Positions 14,244 to 20,628 of a stretch of 20,628 nt of DNA are shown one piece after another. The first letter of the stretch is position 1. The number at the start of each line of letters is the position of its first letter. This DNA comes from CAZQKL01 sp964593895 [NCBI: uncultured bacterium] (lineage in GTDB: Bacteria > DYJV01): positions 2,537 to 23,164 of the forward strand of contig CAZQKL010000019.1 in assembly GCA_964593895.1 (NCBI GenBank), read 5' to 3'. The position numbers and the translations under genes are program-made. Under the pieces are notes generated by a model. The model made no database searches, was not told where the DNA came from, and worked only from the letters and a program-made list of their open reading frames with translations.

Positions 14244-16913
14244 ATGCTAAAAAAATTGAATGATTATTCATTAAAAGTGAAACTTTTTGTTTTGGTAATT
14301 TTTGTTGCATCCCTACCATTAATAATTTCAAGCGGATTGAATTATCATTATTTCTATAAATATTCCACTCAGAAACAAACAAAGGAATTAATAAATCAAG
14401 CTGAAAATTTAAAAACCGCAATTTTATTAAAACTTGAAAAATATTTAAATGAAATAAAAGTTCTTGCCCAAACAATGAATCAAACTAAATCATTTTTAAA
14501 GATGCAGTTTGGGTATGATACAATTACTTCAAGTTTGAAAAAAATAAATAAACTTCAACCATACTTTGATTTTTTATGTGTTCTTGATAAAAATGGAAAA
14601 GTGGTTTCATCTTCATATGATAAAATTATTGGAAAAAATTTTAAAAATACCGAATGGTTTAAAGAGGTTAAAAAAGGAAAAAGTGTTATTACTGACTGGC
14701 AAATTTTTGATAAAAAGATTTTTGGTAAAAAAACCTATGGAATTTTAGTAGCTTCTCCATTCATAGATACAGGAGTTGGAAATTTAAAAGAGTTTGTTGG
14801 AGTTTTAATGGCAAAGGTTAATTGGGATATAATTCAAAAAATGCTTGATAATGTTCAAAAATATTATAAATCTCAGGGATTAACAACTTTTTATCCATAC
14901 ATTTTAAAAGATAATAGAATTACAATTGCGCATCCTAATAGAAAACTTTATGGGGAAAATATAGAAAAATTTGGGTTATCAAATTTAGTAAAAATATTTT
15001 CAACAAAGAATAAAGGAATAGCAGAATACACATATAAAAATTTAAACAAAATAGTTGCTTTTACAACAATAAAATTTGAGACTTTAAACTGGAAAGTTGT
15101 AATTGGTGGAGCTAAAGATGAATTTTACATTTTTAATAAGAGAATGTTGAAAATTGCAATAATTGTTCTTGTTTGTGCACTTATTTTTGTATGTATTTTA
15201 AATTTAATTTCCACTGGAAAAATCGTTAATCCTATAAATGAAGTAATGATTTCATTGAAAAATATTTCTGAAGGAGAAGCAGACCTTACAAAAAGGATAA
15301 AAGTAAAATCAAAGGATGAAATTGGAAAACTTTCAATGTATTTTAATAAATTTCTTGACAAACTTAATCAGATAATGGCTCAAGTTAAAGATACAACAAA
15401 TCATACAATGGAAACAATAAAAGAACTGTCAGTTAATGCTGAGCATTTAAGTGAAAGTGAAAAAAATGTTATGAACTCTTTAAGTACAGCTTCAGATTCA
15501 GTAGATAAAATTAGAGAAATTCTTAATCGTTTTAAAGAAGGCACAGCAAATTTTAAAAAAGTTTGCCAAATAGTTACAGAGGAGAACAACAAATTATTCT
15601 CTGAACTTGATAAAATAATTAATTATGCAGATAAATTGCAAAAAAGTATTGAAAATGTTGCTTATGCATCTGATGAAATTAAATCTTATTCAACAACATT
15701 AGAAGATGCATCTATGAATGTGAAAAATAAAGTTACAAATTTTAACTCTGTTATAGAAAGAATAATTGATGCTATTGAGGTTACAAAAAATGCTTCATCA
15801 AAAATTCAAACAACAATTGATGAAGTTGCAAGTGCTATTGAAGAGCAGGCAAGAAGTATAGAAGAGGTTGCTGGAAGAGCTCAAGATGCGTATTCTGTTT
15901 CAGAAAAGAGCGCACAAGAAGCTGAAATCAGCAAAGAAGAAATGGGAAAGGTTGTCTCAAGTATTGAATCTCTTGGAAACACAATAAAAAAACTTGAAGA
16001 GACAATGACAAATCTTGAAAGCTCAGTGGAAAACATTGGGAATATATTGGCAATGATTGATGAAATTGCAGACCAAACCAATTTACTTGCTTTGAATGCT
16101 GCAATTGAAGCAGCTCGGGCAGGTGAAGCTGGTAAAGGATTTGCAGTTGTTGCAGATGAAGTAAGGAAATTAGCAGAAAGAAGTGCTCAAGCAACTCAAG
16201 AAATTAAAGAGATTATTTCCAAAACAATTCAGGAAACAAAAAATGCTGCAATGGTAAGCGAAAAAGGACTTCAAGAAATGGAACAAAGTATTGAACTTGT
16301 AAAAAATACTGAAACACAACTTTTGAAACTTGTAGATATGTCAAATGAAGCTAAAAATTATGTCCAGCAAATTGCAATTGCAGCAAAAGAGCAGAATGAT
16401 GTTATTCAACAGATTACAACTTCTGTAAATAATGTTGTTGAACAAACAAATGATGTTGCTCAAAAATCACTTGACTTGGAAAAGGAAGCTCTTAATATGA
16501 AAGATGAGTTTAATGATATAATTTTAAGTGCTGATGAAATAGAGAAAGTTGTTGAAAATCAGAAAAATTTGGCAAATTCGTTACAAAAATTATCACAGGA
16601 ATTAAAAGCAGTTGGTGAAAATACAATTACAGTTGCAAAAGAAGCTGAAATTGCAGGTCAAGTATCCCTTGAAAGTATAAAGGAACTAAATAAAGAAGCT
16701 GAAAAGATTGAAACAGGAAGTGAAGAACAATTTCAGGCTGCAGAAGTAATTTACGAAAATACAGAGAAATTAAAAGATGTAAGTGGAAGACTTGCAGATG
16801 TTGTTTCAAATATTGAGGAAATTATCAAAAGATTAAATGAAAATTCAGCAAAACTTGAAGATTTAATTAAAGGATTTAAAATTAAGGAAAATAATTTGCC
16901 TAAAAATGTATAA
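14244..16913 (+). CDS. Methyl-accepting chemotaxis protein with Cache-type sensor
   Basis: 889 aa transmembrane chemoreceptor. TM1 (~11-31), a ~270-residue extracytoplasmic sensor resembling a double Cache domain (long N-terminal helix, then [15 protein letters not shown] and [15 protein letters not shown], and a second module with [14 protein letters not shown]), TM2 (~301-322) and a HAMP domain (~323-375, [30 protein letters not shown]). The cytoplasmic coiled-coil hairpin follows, whose tip [20 protein letters not shown] at about 606-625 contacts CheA/CheW. Each arm is about 240-265 residues, much longer than in enteric receptors (~130). No C-terminal CheR-docking pentapeptide of the NWETF type is visible. 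Ligand unknown; dCache domains often bind amino acids or organic acids. No promoter is seen between the terminator and the start. It overlaps the next gene by 8 nt. Confidence 0.93.
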   Translation: MLKKLNDYSLKVKLFVLVIFVASLPLIISSGLNYHYFYKYSTQKQTKELINQAENLKTAILLKLEKYLNEIKVLAQTMNQTKSFLKMQFGYDTITSSLKKINKLQPYFDFLCVLDKNGKVVSSSYDKIIGKNFKNTEWFKEVKKGKSVITDWQIFDKKIFGKKTYGILVASPFIDTGVGNLKEFVGVLMAKVNWDIIQKMLDNVQKYYKSQGLTTFYPYILKDNRITIAHPNRKLYGENIEKFGLSNLVKIFSTKNKGIAEYTYKNLNKIVAFTTIKFETLNWKVVIGGAKDEFYIFNKRMLKIAIIVLVCALIFVCILNLISTGKIVNPINEVMISLKNISEGEADLTKRIKVKSKDEIGKLSMYFNKFLDKLNQIMAQVKDTTNHTMETIKELSVNAEHLSESEKNVMNSLSTASDSVDKIREILNRFKEGTANFKKVCQIVTEENNKLFSELDKIINYADKLQKSIENVAYASDEIKSYSTTLEDASMNVKNKVTNFNSVIERIIDAIEVTKNASSKIQTTIDEVASAIEEQARSIEEVAGRAQDAYSVSEKSAQEAEISKEEMGKVVSSIESLGNTIKKLEETMTNLESSVENIGNILAMIDEIADQTNLLALNAAIEAARAGEAGKGFAVVADEVRKLAERSAQATQEIKEIISKTIQETKNAAMVSEKGLQEMEQSIELVKNTETQLLKLVDMSNEAKNYVQQIAIAAKEQNDVIQQITTSVNNVVEQTNDVAQKSLDLEKEALNMKDEFNDIILSADEIEKVVENQKNLANSLQKLSQELKAVGENTITVAKEAEIAGQVSLESIKELNKEAEKIETGSEEQFQAAEVIYENTEKLKDVSGRLADVVSNIEEIIKRLNENSAKLEDLIKGFKIKENNLPKNV

Positions 16914-17844
16914 AAGTGGAAAAAGATATTATGATTTTAAAACATACTTAATAAACAGATTTGGAGACAAAGTTTATAAAGTTACAGTTGATGCAGGTTT
17001 TACATGTCCAAATAGGGATGGGAAAAAAGGATTTGGTGGTTGTATCTATTGTGATGGTAGAGGTTCAAGATACAGAGTTAATGGAAAAATTATTGTTCCA
17101 ATTGAGAAACAGATTGAAACTGGAAAAGATTTTTATAAAAAGAGGGAAAATGTTAAAAAATTTTTTGTCTATTTTCAGACTTTTACAAATACTTACGCTG
17201 ATATTAATACTTTAAAAAAAATATATTCAATTCCTTTAAATGATGAAAGTATTGTTGGAATTTCAATAGGAACAAGACCAGATTGTATTGATGAGGAAAA
17301 ATTAAATTTAATTGAATCTCTTGGTAAAAATGGAAAAGAGATATGGATTGAATATGGCTTACAATCAATACATGAAAAAACTTTAAAGTTTATAAATAGA
17401 GGTCATACATTAGAAGAATTTGAAAAGGCAATAGATTTAACAAAAAATAGAAATATAAAAATATGCGTGCACATAATAGTAGGATTACCTTATGAAACCT
17501 ATGAAATGATGTTGGAAACTGCAAAATATCTTTCAAAATTACCAATTCATGGAATAAAAATTCACTCACTTTTGGTTTTAAAGGGAACTTTACTTGAAAA
17601 AATTTATGAAAAAGAAAAATTTAAATTATTAACATTAGATGAATATGTAAAAATTGTTGCAGATATTCTTGAAATTTTACCTCCAGATTTAGTAATTCAA
17701 AGATTAACAGCAGATGGATACAGAGACATATTCATTGCTCCTGAATGGGCAAAAAATAAATTAAAGGTTTTAAATGAAATAGACAAAGAATTAAAAAAGA
17801 GAAACTCTTATCAGGGAAAAAGGTTTAGTTTTTATACTCCTTAA
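16906..17844 (+). CDS. Radical SAM protein, YhcC/TIGR01212 family
   Basis: 312 aa. The cluster-binding cysteines have the unusual CX11CX2C spacing (C34, C46, C49 in [17 protein letters not shown]), which distinguishes the YhcC-like family from ordinary CxxxCxxC radical SAM enzymes. Other family features: N-terminal [69 protein letters not shown] and the C-terminal VIQRLTADG. Members are widespread but the reaction is unknown; relation to the Elp3-like subgroup suggests possible RNA-related chemistry, which is not proven. Its start lies inside the end of the chemoreceptor gene with no good ribosome site, so expression probably relies on coupling. Its 3' end overlaps the opposing dnaX end by 20 bp. 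Confidence 0.88.
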   Translation: MYKSGKRYYDFKTYLINRFGDKVYKVTVDAGFTCPNRDGKKGFGGCIYCDGRGSRYRVNGKIIVPIEKQIETGKDFYKKRENVKKFFVYFQTFTNTYADINTLKKIYSIPLNDESIVGISIGTRPDCIDEEKLNLIESLGKNGKEIWIEYGLQSIHEKTLKFINRGHTLEEFEKAIDLTKNRNIKICVHIIVGLPYETYEMMLETAKYLSKLPIHGIKIHSLLVLKGTLLEKIYEKEKFKLLTLDEYVKIVADILEILPPDLVIQRLTADGYRDIFIAPEWAKNKLKVLNEIDKELKKRNSYQGKRFSFYTP

Positions 17845-19225
17845 TACTAATTATTTCACCATTAAAAAGTGTAATAATATCATTTACAATTGGATGATTT
17901 AGGACTTCCTGTTTGAATGATATTTTCTTTTCTTTTTCAATAATCTTCACTTCTTTAAAAAACTTTCTCAACTCTTTTTCTATATCACCTTTTTTTACAA
18001 CTCCTTTTTCAATTTCAATTTCAATTTTTTCTCCTGTTTTATTTAAAATTTTTGCTTTTGATAAAGCTCCATATATTGTGGGCTTTTTTAAAGAAATTTC
18101 ATCTAAAACCTTTTGCCAGCTTATTTCTTCTCTCACTTCTTTTTTAAAAAACTTAAAAAATATAAGCTCAATTATTATTTGAGGAAATTCTGAGTATTTT
18201 ATTTTTTCAAAATTTGAGACAAACTCATCAAGCATTCTATTTAAAAAATTTAAATCAAATTTTTCAGAAATTTTTTTCATTTCTTCAAGATTTTCAGGAG
18301 TTTCTTCAATATATTCAGAAAATTTTCCTGGAATGGTTTTTATTAAAATTAAATTTTCAAGATAATCTATAAATTCTTTTGTAAAATTTTTAAAATCAGT
18401 CCCTGAATAAAAAAGCTCTCTAATTTTTTTTACAACATTATCAAAATTTTGATTTATAAAATCTTTCATTAAATCATTAAAAAATGAGATATCAATATAA
18501 TTTAAAAATTCATCTACAAGTTTTTTCCCATCAGGTTCAAAATAGAAATTTATAACCTGCTCCAAAATGCTTAAAGCATCTCTCATTGAACCTTCTGATT
18601 TTTTGGCTATTTTAAATAGAGTTGTTTTATCAATTGAGTAACCTTCTCTTTCTAAAATTTTCTCCATATTTTCAATAATTTCTGAAATTGATAATCTTTT
18701 AAAATCAAATCTTTGACACCTTGATAAAATTGTTGGAGGCAATTTATGAGGTTCTGTTGTTGCAAAGATAAAAACCACATATTTTGGAGGCTCTTCAATA
18801 ATTTTTAAAAGTGCATTAAATGCTTCATTTGTAAGCATATGAACTTCATCAATAATAAAAATCTTATAACGGGAATTTATCGGCTGATACTGAGCTTTAT
18901 CTTTCAATTCTCTAATCTCATTAATTCCTCTATTTGATGCTCCATCAATCTCCTCAACATCAATTGAAATTGATTTTGTTATTTCCTTACAATTTTTGCA
19001 GGAATTACATGGTTCTATAGTTGGTCCATTTTCACAATTTAAACATTTTGCAAGAATACGAGCGGTTGTGGTTTTTCCAACTCCTCTTGAACCAGTAAAC
19101 AAATATGCATGAGCAATCCTTCCTGATTTTATGCTATTTATTAAAGTTTTTGTGATATGTTCCTGTCCAACAATTTCTGAAAATTTTTGAGGTCTGAATT
19201 TTAAGGCAAGGACTTTGTGGCTCAT
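17825..19225 (-). CDS. dnaX: DNA polymerase III subunit gamma/tau (clamp loader)
   Basis: 466 aa AAA+ ATPase that loads the sliding clamp in replication. Seen: VLALKFRPQKFSEIVGQEH at the N-terminus, Walker A GSRGVGKTT (45-53), the zinc-binding cysteines C64, C73, C76 and C79 at the same positions as in E. coli, Walker B DEVH (126-129), sensor 1 TTEPHKLPPTILSRCQRF and the SEGSMRDALSILEQ sensor 2 region (~210-223). The lid and collar domains extend to ~360. The C-terminal tau-specific part is short and Lys/Glu-rich, without clear DnaB- or alpha-binding domains. A heptamer A AAA AAG in the proper codon phase occurs at codons 379-381 and could produce a shorter gamma form. It begins 11 nt after the SRP RNA, with only a weak ribosome site (GAG). 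Confidence 0.97.
   Translation of the reverse strand: MSHKVLALKFRPQKFSEIVGQEHITKTLINSIKSGRIAHAYLFTGSRGVGKTTTARILAKCLNCENGPTIEPCNSCKNCKEITKSISIDVEEIDGASNRGINEIRELKDKAQYQPINSRYKIFIIDEVHMLTNEAFNALLKIIEEPPKYVVFIFATTEPHKLPPTILSRCQRFDFKRLSISEIIENMEKILEREGYSIDKTTLFKIAKKSEGSMRDALSILEQVINFYFEPDGKKLVDEFLNYIDISFFNDLMKDFINQNFDNVVKKIRELFYSGTDFKNFTKEFIDYLENLILIKTIPGKFSEYIEETPENLEEMKKISEKFDLNFLNRMLDEFVSNFEKIKYSEFPQIIIELIFFKFFKKEVREEISWQKVLDEISLKKPTIYGALSKAKILNKTGEKIEIEIEKGVVKKGDIEKELRKFFKEVKIIEKEKKISFKQEVLNHPIVNDIITLFNGEIISIKEYKN
18039..18089 (-). promoter_or_regulatory. Candidate -1 frameshift site in dnaX
   Basis: On the minus strand, A AAA AAG (18089-18083) falls exactly as X XXY YYZ in the dnaX frame (Leu379-Lys380-Lys381), the same heptamer used by E. 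coli dnaX. After a -1 slip, 14 further codons lead to TAA (18041-18039), giving a product of 395 aa instead of 466. A weak GCTTT-ATCA-AAAGC hairpin lies about 16-30 nt downstream. No Shine-Dalgarno-like stimulator is seen about 10 nt upstream; an AGG lies about 18 nt away. Confidence 0.4.
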
Positions 19226-19236
19226 TTTATCTCATA

Positions 19237-19334
19237 AAGCCAGGATACCTGCGGCACACAACTAAAGTTGCTACCGCTGCTCCCTTCCGGGCCTGACGGG
19301 GTTCACAACTTAGTTGTTGCGCAGGTCCTGGCTT
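19237..19334 (-). ncRNA. ffs: Signal recognition particle RNA, small bacterial (4.5S) type
   Basis: About 98 nt RNA that binds Ffh and directs signal-sequence proteins to the membrane. On the minus strand the conserved domain IV is clear: GTCAGG, then GGCCCGGAAGGGAGCAGC with the GGAA tetraloop and the asymmetric AGCAGC side (19276-19297). The ends pair well: AAGCCAGGA and CCTGC at the 5' side with GCAGG and TCCTGGCTT at the 3' side, and an inner stem pairs ACAACTAA with TTAGTTGT. It has no Alu domain, so it is the short Gram-negative form. By hand count about 57% G+C, far above neighbouring genes. It lies between the DUF2905 gene and dnaX, 11 nt upstream of the dnaX start, as in the scr-dnaX order of Bacillus. 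The exact ends are estimated from pairing. Confidence 0.97.
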
Positions 19335-19337
19335 AAA

Positions 19338-19369
19338 TTTATATTCCCATTTTTTTTAAATTTTGTCAA
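19338..19369 (-). promoter_or_regulatory. Candidate promoter for the SRP RNA and dnaX
   Basis: On the minus strand, a perfect TTGACA (19369-19364) and TATAAA (19343-19338), spaced by 20 bp, longer than the ideal 17. Expected start at about 19331-19332 agrees with the paired 5' end of the SRP RNA. At 17-bp spacing the -10 would read TGGGAATAT (extended TGn plus GAATAT), a second possibility. The placement makes it likely that the SRP RNA and dnaX share a primary transcript. Confidence 0.45.
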
Positions 19370-19373
19370 TCAT

Positions 19374-19586
19374 CTATTTTTTAAAAATTGAAAAAAGCAA
19401 AGTTAAAACTATGCTAATAATTATACATGTTGTAATTGGAAAGTAAAAAGAAAAATTACCCTTTTTAACATAAATGTCTCCTGGCAATCTGCCAATGTAA
19501 GGGATTTTATCAGCAAATGTTAATATTAAACCAATTATTATCAAAATTAAACCTGAAAAAATTAACAATTTCCCAATAGGTCCCAA
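19374..19586 (-). CDS. Small DUF2905-family membrane protein, TTG start
   Basis: 70 aa with two hydrophobic helices (~6-24 and ~49-67) and the family core DKIPYIGRLPGDIYVKKGNFSFYFP between them, which identifies DUF2905. Function unknown in all members I know of. The start is TTG at 19586-19584: a very good ribosome site, GGAGGTG (19598-19592), sits 5 nt upstream, directly abutting the argS stop, and there is no ATG in a suitable place. It is therefore co-transcribed with argS. The gene is followed by the SRP RNA promoter region. Confidence 0.88.
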   Translation of the reverse strand: MGPIGKLLIFSGLILIIIGLILTFADKIPYIGRLPGDIYVKKGNFSFYFPITTCIIISIVLTLLFSIFKK

Positions 19587-19591
19587 AATAT

Positions 19592-19598
19592 CACCTCC
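19592..19598 (-). promoter_or_regulatory. Ribosome binding site fixing the TTG start of the DUF2905 gene
   Basis: GGAGGTG on the minus strand, directly following the argS stop codon and ending 5 nt before the TTG at 19586. This is among the strongest Shine-Dalgarno sequences in the window. Confidence 0.85.
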
Positions 19599-20627
19599 CT
19601 ACATTCTTTCAGGAGCTGAAACTCCGAGTAAATCAAGGCCGACTTTTAAGGCATTTTTTACACATTTTACAAGAGCAATCCTTGTTTTATTCCCAATTAT
19701 TCTATACTTATTATAGTATGAATGGAATGTTCCTGCAAGGTCTATTAGATAATATGTGATTAAATGTGGCTCAAAATTTTTAGAGGAGATAAAAATTATA
19801 TATTTTAAATCATCAACTTTTTTTATTAATTCCTTATCTAAATCAGTGGTTAATGTAGTAATTTCACCATCTATATCACAATTTTTCAAAATACTGCAAA
19901 TCCTTGCATGAGCATATTGAACATAATAAACAGGGTTTTCATTTGATTTTAACTTTGCGGTTTCTAAATCAAAATCAAGATGAGCATCACTTTTTCTTGT
20001 CATAAATATAAATCTTGATGCATCAACTCCTACCTCATCCAAAACCTCTCTTAAAGTTACAAACTCTCCTTTTCTTGTTGAAAGAGTAACTTTTTTCCCA
20101 CCTCTTAAAAGATTTACCATTTGAACAAGAATAATTTTTAACCTATTTTCATCAAAACCCAATGATTTTACCGCAGATTTTATTCTTGGAATGTATCCAT
20201 GATGGTCTGCTCCCCAGATATTTATTAAAATATCAAAACCTCTTTCATACTTATTTTTATGATAAGCAATATCTGATGCAAGATAAGTGTAAGAACCATC
20301 AGATTTTATTACCACTCTATCCTCATCTCCTTCAACTTTTAACCACCATGCGTTATCTTTAAAATAGATAATTCCCTTATTTTTAAGAAATTCAATGGTT
20401 TTATCCACCTCACCAGAAGAAAATAAACTCTTTTCAGAAAAAAAATTGTCAAATTTTACTCTAAATCTTTCTAAATCTTCAATAATTTCTGGCATAATCT
20501 TTTTCAAGCCAAATTCAGTAAAAAAGCTAATACCTTTTTCCACTACTTTATCACCATATTTATCAATTAACTCTTTTGCAATATCAATTATGTATTCGCC
20601 TTTATAATAATTTTCTGGAAAAGATTC
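19599..20627 (-). CDS. argS: Arginyl-tRNA synthetase, 5' end beyond the window
   Basis: Class I aminoacyl-tRNA synthetase charging tRNA-Arg. The open frame enters from the window end (first full codon at 20627), so the N-terminal tRNA-recognition domain and HIGH motif are outside; the last 342 residues are visible. Seen: YYKGEYIIDIAKELIDKYG near the edge, then YLASDIAYHKNKYERGFD and NIWGADHHGYIPRIKSAV, the KMSKS-equivalent loop VTLSTRKGEFVTL, RFIFMTRKSDAHLDFDLE, the VYYVQYAHARICSIL start of the anticodon-binding (DALR) domain, and a C-terminus ending LLGVSAPERM, typical of ArgS. A GTG at 20543 is internal to the gene, not its start. Upstream member of the argS-DUF2905 unit. Confidence 0.96.
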   Translation of the reverse strand, partial: ESFPENYYKGEYIIDIAKELIDKYGDKVVEKGISFFTEFGLKKIMPEIIEDLERFRVKFDNFFSEKSLFSSGEVDKTIEFLKNKGIIYFKDNAWWLKVEGDEDRVVIKSDGSYTYLASDIAYHKNKYERGFDILINIWGADHHGYIPRIKSAVKSLGFDENRLKIILVQMVNLLRGGKKVTLSTRKGEFVTLREVLDEVGVDASRFIFMTRKSDAHLDFDLETAKLKSNENPVYYVQYAHARICSILKNCDIDGEITTLTTDLDKELIKKVDDLKYIIFISSKNFEPHLITYYLIDLAGTFHSYYNKYRIIGNKTRIALVKCVKNALKVGLDLLGVSAPERM

Positions 20628-20628
20628 T

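Noticed and set aside
15928-16194. Open reading frames on the minus strand inside the chemoreceptor gene
   Set aside because: They are antisense to the highly conserved signalling hairpin, have Leu/Gln-rich low-complexity content and no ribosome sites. They arise from codon bias of the real gene.
16201-16913. A separate gene in the C-terminal part of the chemoreceptor
   Set aside because: The frame is continuous and the heptad-rich helix is the expected return arm of the long signalling hairpin.
18115-18150. Second A-rich slippery run in dnaX (codons 361-362, TTT AAA AAA GAA)
   Set aside because: It does not fit the X XXY YYZ pattern in the reading frame. Only the A AAA AAG at 18089-18083 does.
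19251-19320. tRNA or other small RNA reading of the GC-rich patch on the plus strand
   Set aside because: The minus-strand SRP domain IV motif with a GGAA tetraloop and matching end helices explains the whole patch. No tRNA cloverleaf fits.
20543-20543. GTG at 20543 as the start of argS
   Set aside because: The frame stays open to the window end and the upstream translation (YYKGEYIIDIAKELIDKYG) is clearly ArgS, so the gene continues outside the window.
1-20628. CRISPR arrays, insertion sequences, integrase/att sites, prophage or toxin-antitoxin genes
   Set aside because: I looked for regularly spaced repeats, transposase motifs and small paired genes and found none. No gene-free stretch exceeds about 150 bases, and the longest one holds the SRP RNA.

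Overview
The window is a densely packed, very AT-rich chromosome segment (by eye about 30% G+C or less in the genes) with no mobile elements, CRISPR arrays, tRNA or rRNA genes. It looks like the core genome of a Gram-negative, probably anaerobic, respiring bacterium. The signs are an octaheme membrane-anchored cytochrome c, a lipoprotein thioredoxin of the TlpA/ResA type, an MJ0042-type zinc-ribbon membrane protein, folate-dependent TrmFO, a cobamide-synthesis gene and two radical SAM proteins. The one structured RNA (SRP RNA) is about 57% G+C by hand count, far above the protein genes, which hints at an elevated growth temperature. Thermodesulfobacteriota, Nitrospirota or Deferribacterota-like lineages would fit, but I cannot place the organism from the sequence alone.

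Layout. (1) Positions 1-7561, plus strand, is a tight gene train: the 3' part of thioredoxin reductase, YbaB/EbfC, a FliK-like protein of unknown role, a zinc-ribbon membrane protein, a large TPR protein, a TlpA-type lipoprotein, gamma-carbonic anhydrase-like protein, the GTPase Era and a radical SAM protein with a B12-binding-like N-terminus. Many junctions overlap or touch, implying translational coupling. (2) Positions 7531-9165, minus strand: cbiB followed by a rhomboid protease. The rhomboid gene overlaps the preceding radical SAM gene tail to tail. (3) Positions 9247-11426, plus strand: trmFO and a polysaccharide deacetylase, driven by a good promoter lying so close to the trmFO start that the mRNA should be leaderless. 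(4) Positions 11474-17844, plus strand: octaheme cytochrome (own promoter), AMP-forming acyl-CoA synthetase (own promoter, followed by an intrinsic terminator), a chemoreceptor with a Cache sensor and a very long signalling domain, and a YhcC-like radical SAM protein. (5) Positions 17825-20628, minus strand: argS (5' end outside the window), a DUF2905 membrane protein, the SRP RNA and dnaX, the last two only 11 nt apart.

How the genes work together. Most are housekeeping: translation and tRNA (era, trmFO, argS, SRP RNA), replication (dnaX), nucleoid (ybaB) and redox (trxB, tlpA). The lifestyle signal comes from the cytochrome, the acyl-CoA synthetase and the chemoreceptor. The promoters I can read share a TTGAAA (or TTGATT), 17-bp spacer, TAAWAW-like form, often with an extended TGn, and two sit so close to their start codons that leaderless translation is likely. 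dnaX carries an in-frame A AAA AAG heptamer followed by an early -1 stop, so it may make a short gamma-like product. I found no clear new multi-gene system. The best leads are the cytochrome architecture, the dnaX slippery site and the leaderless promoters.
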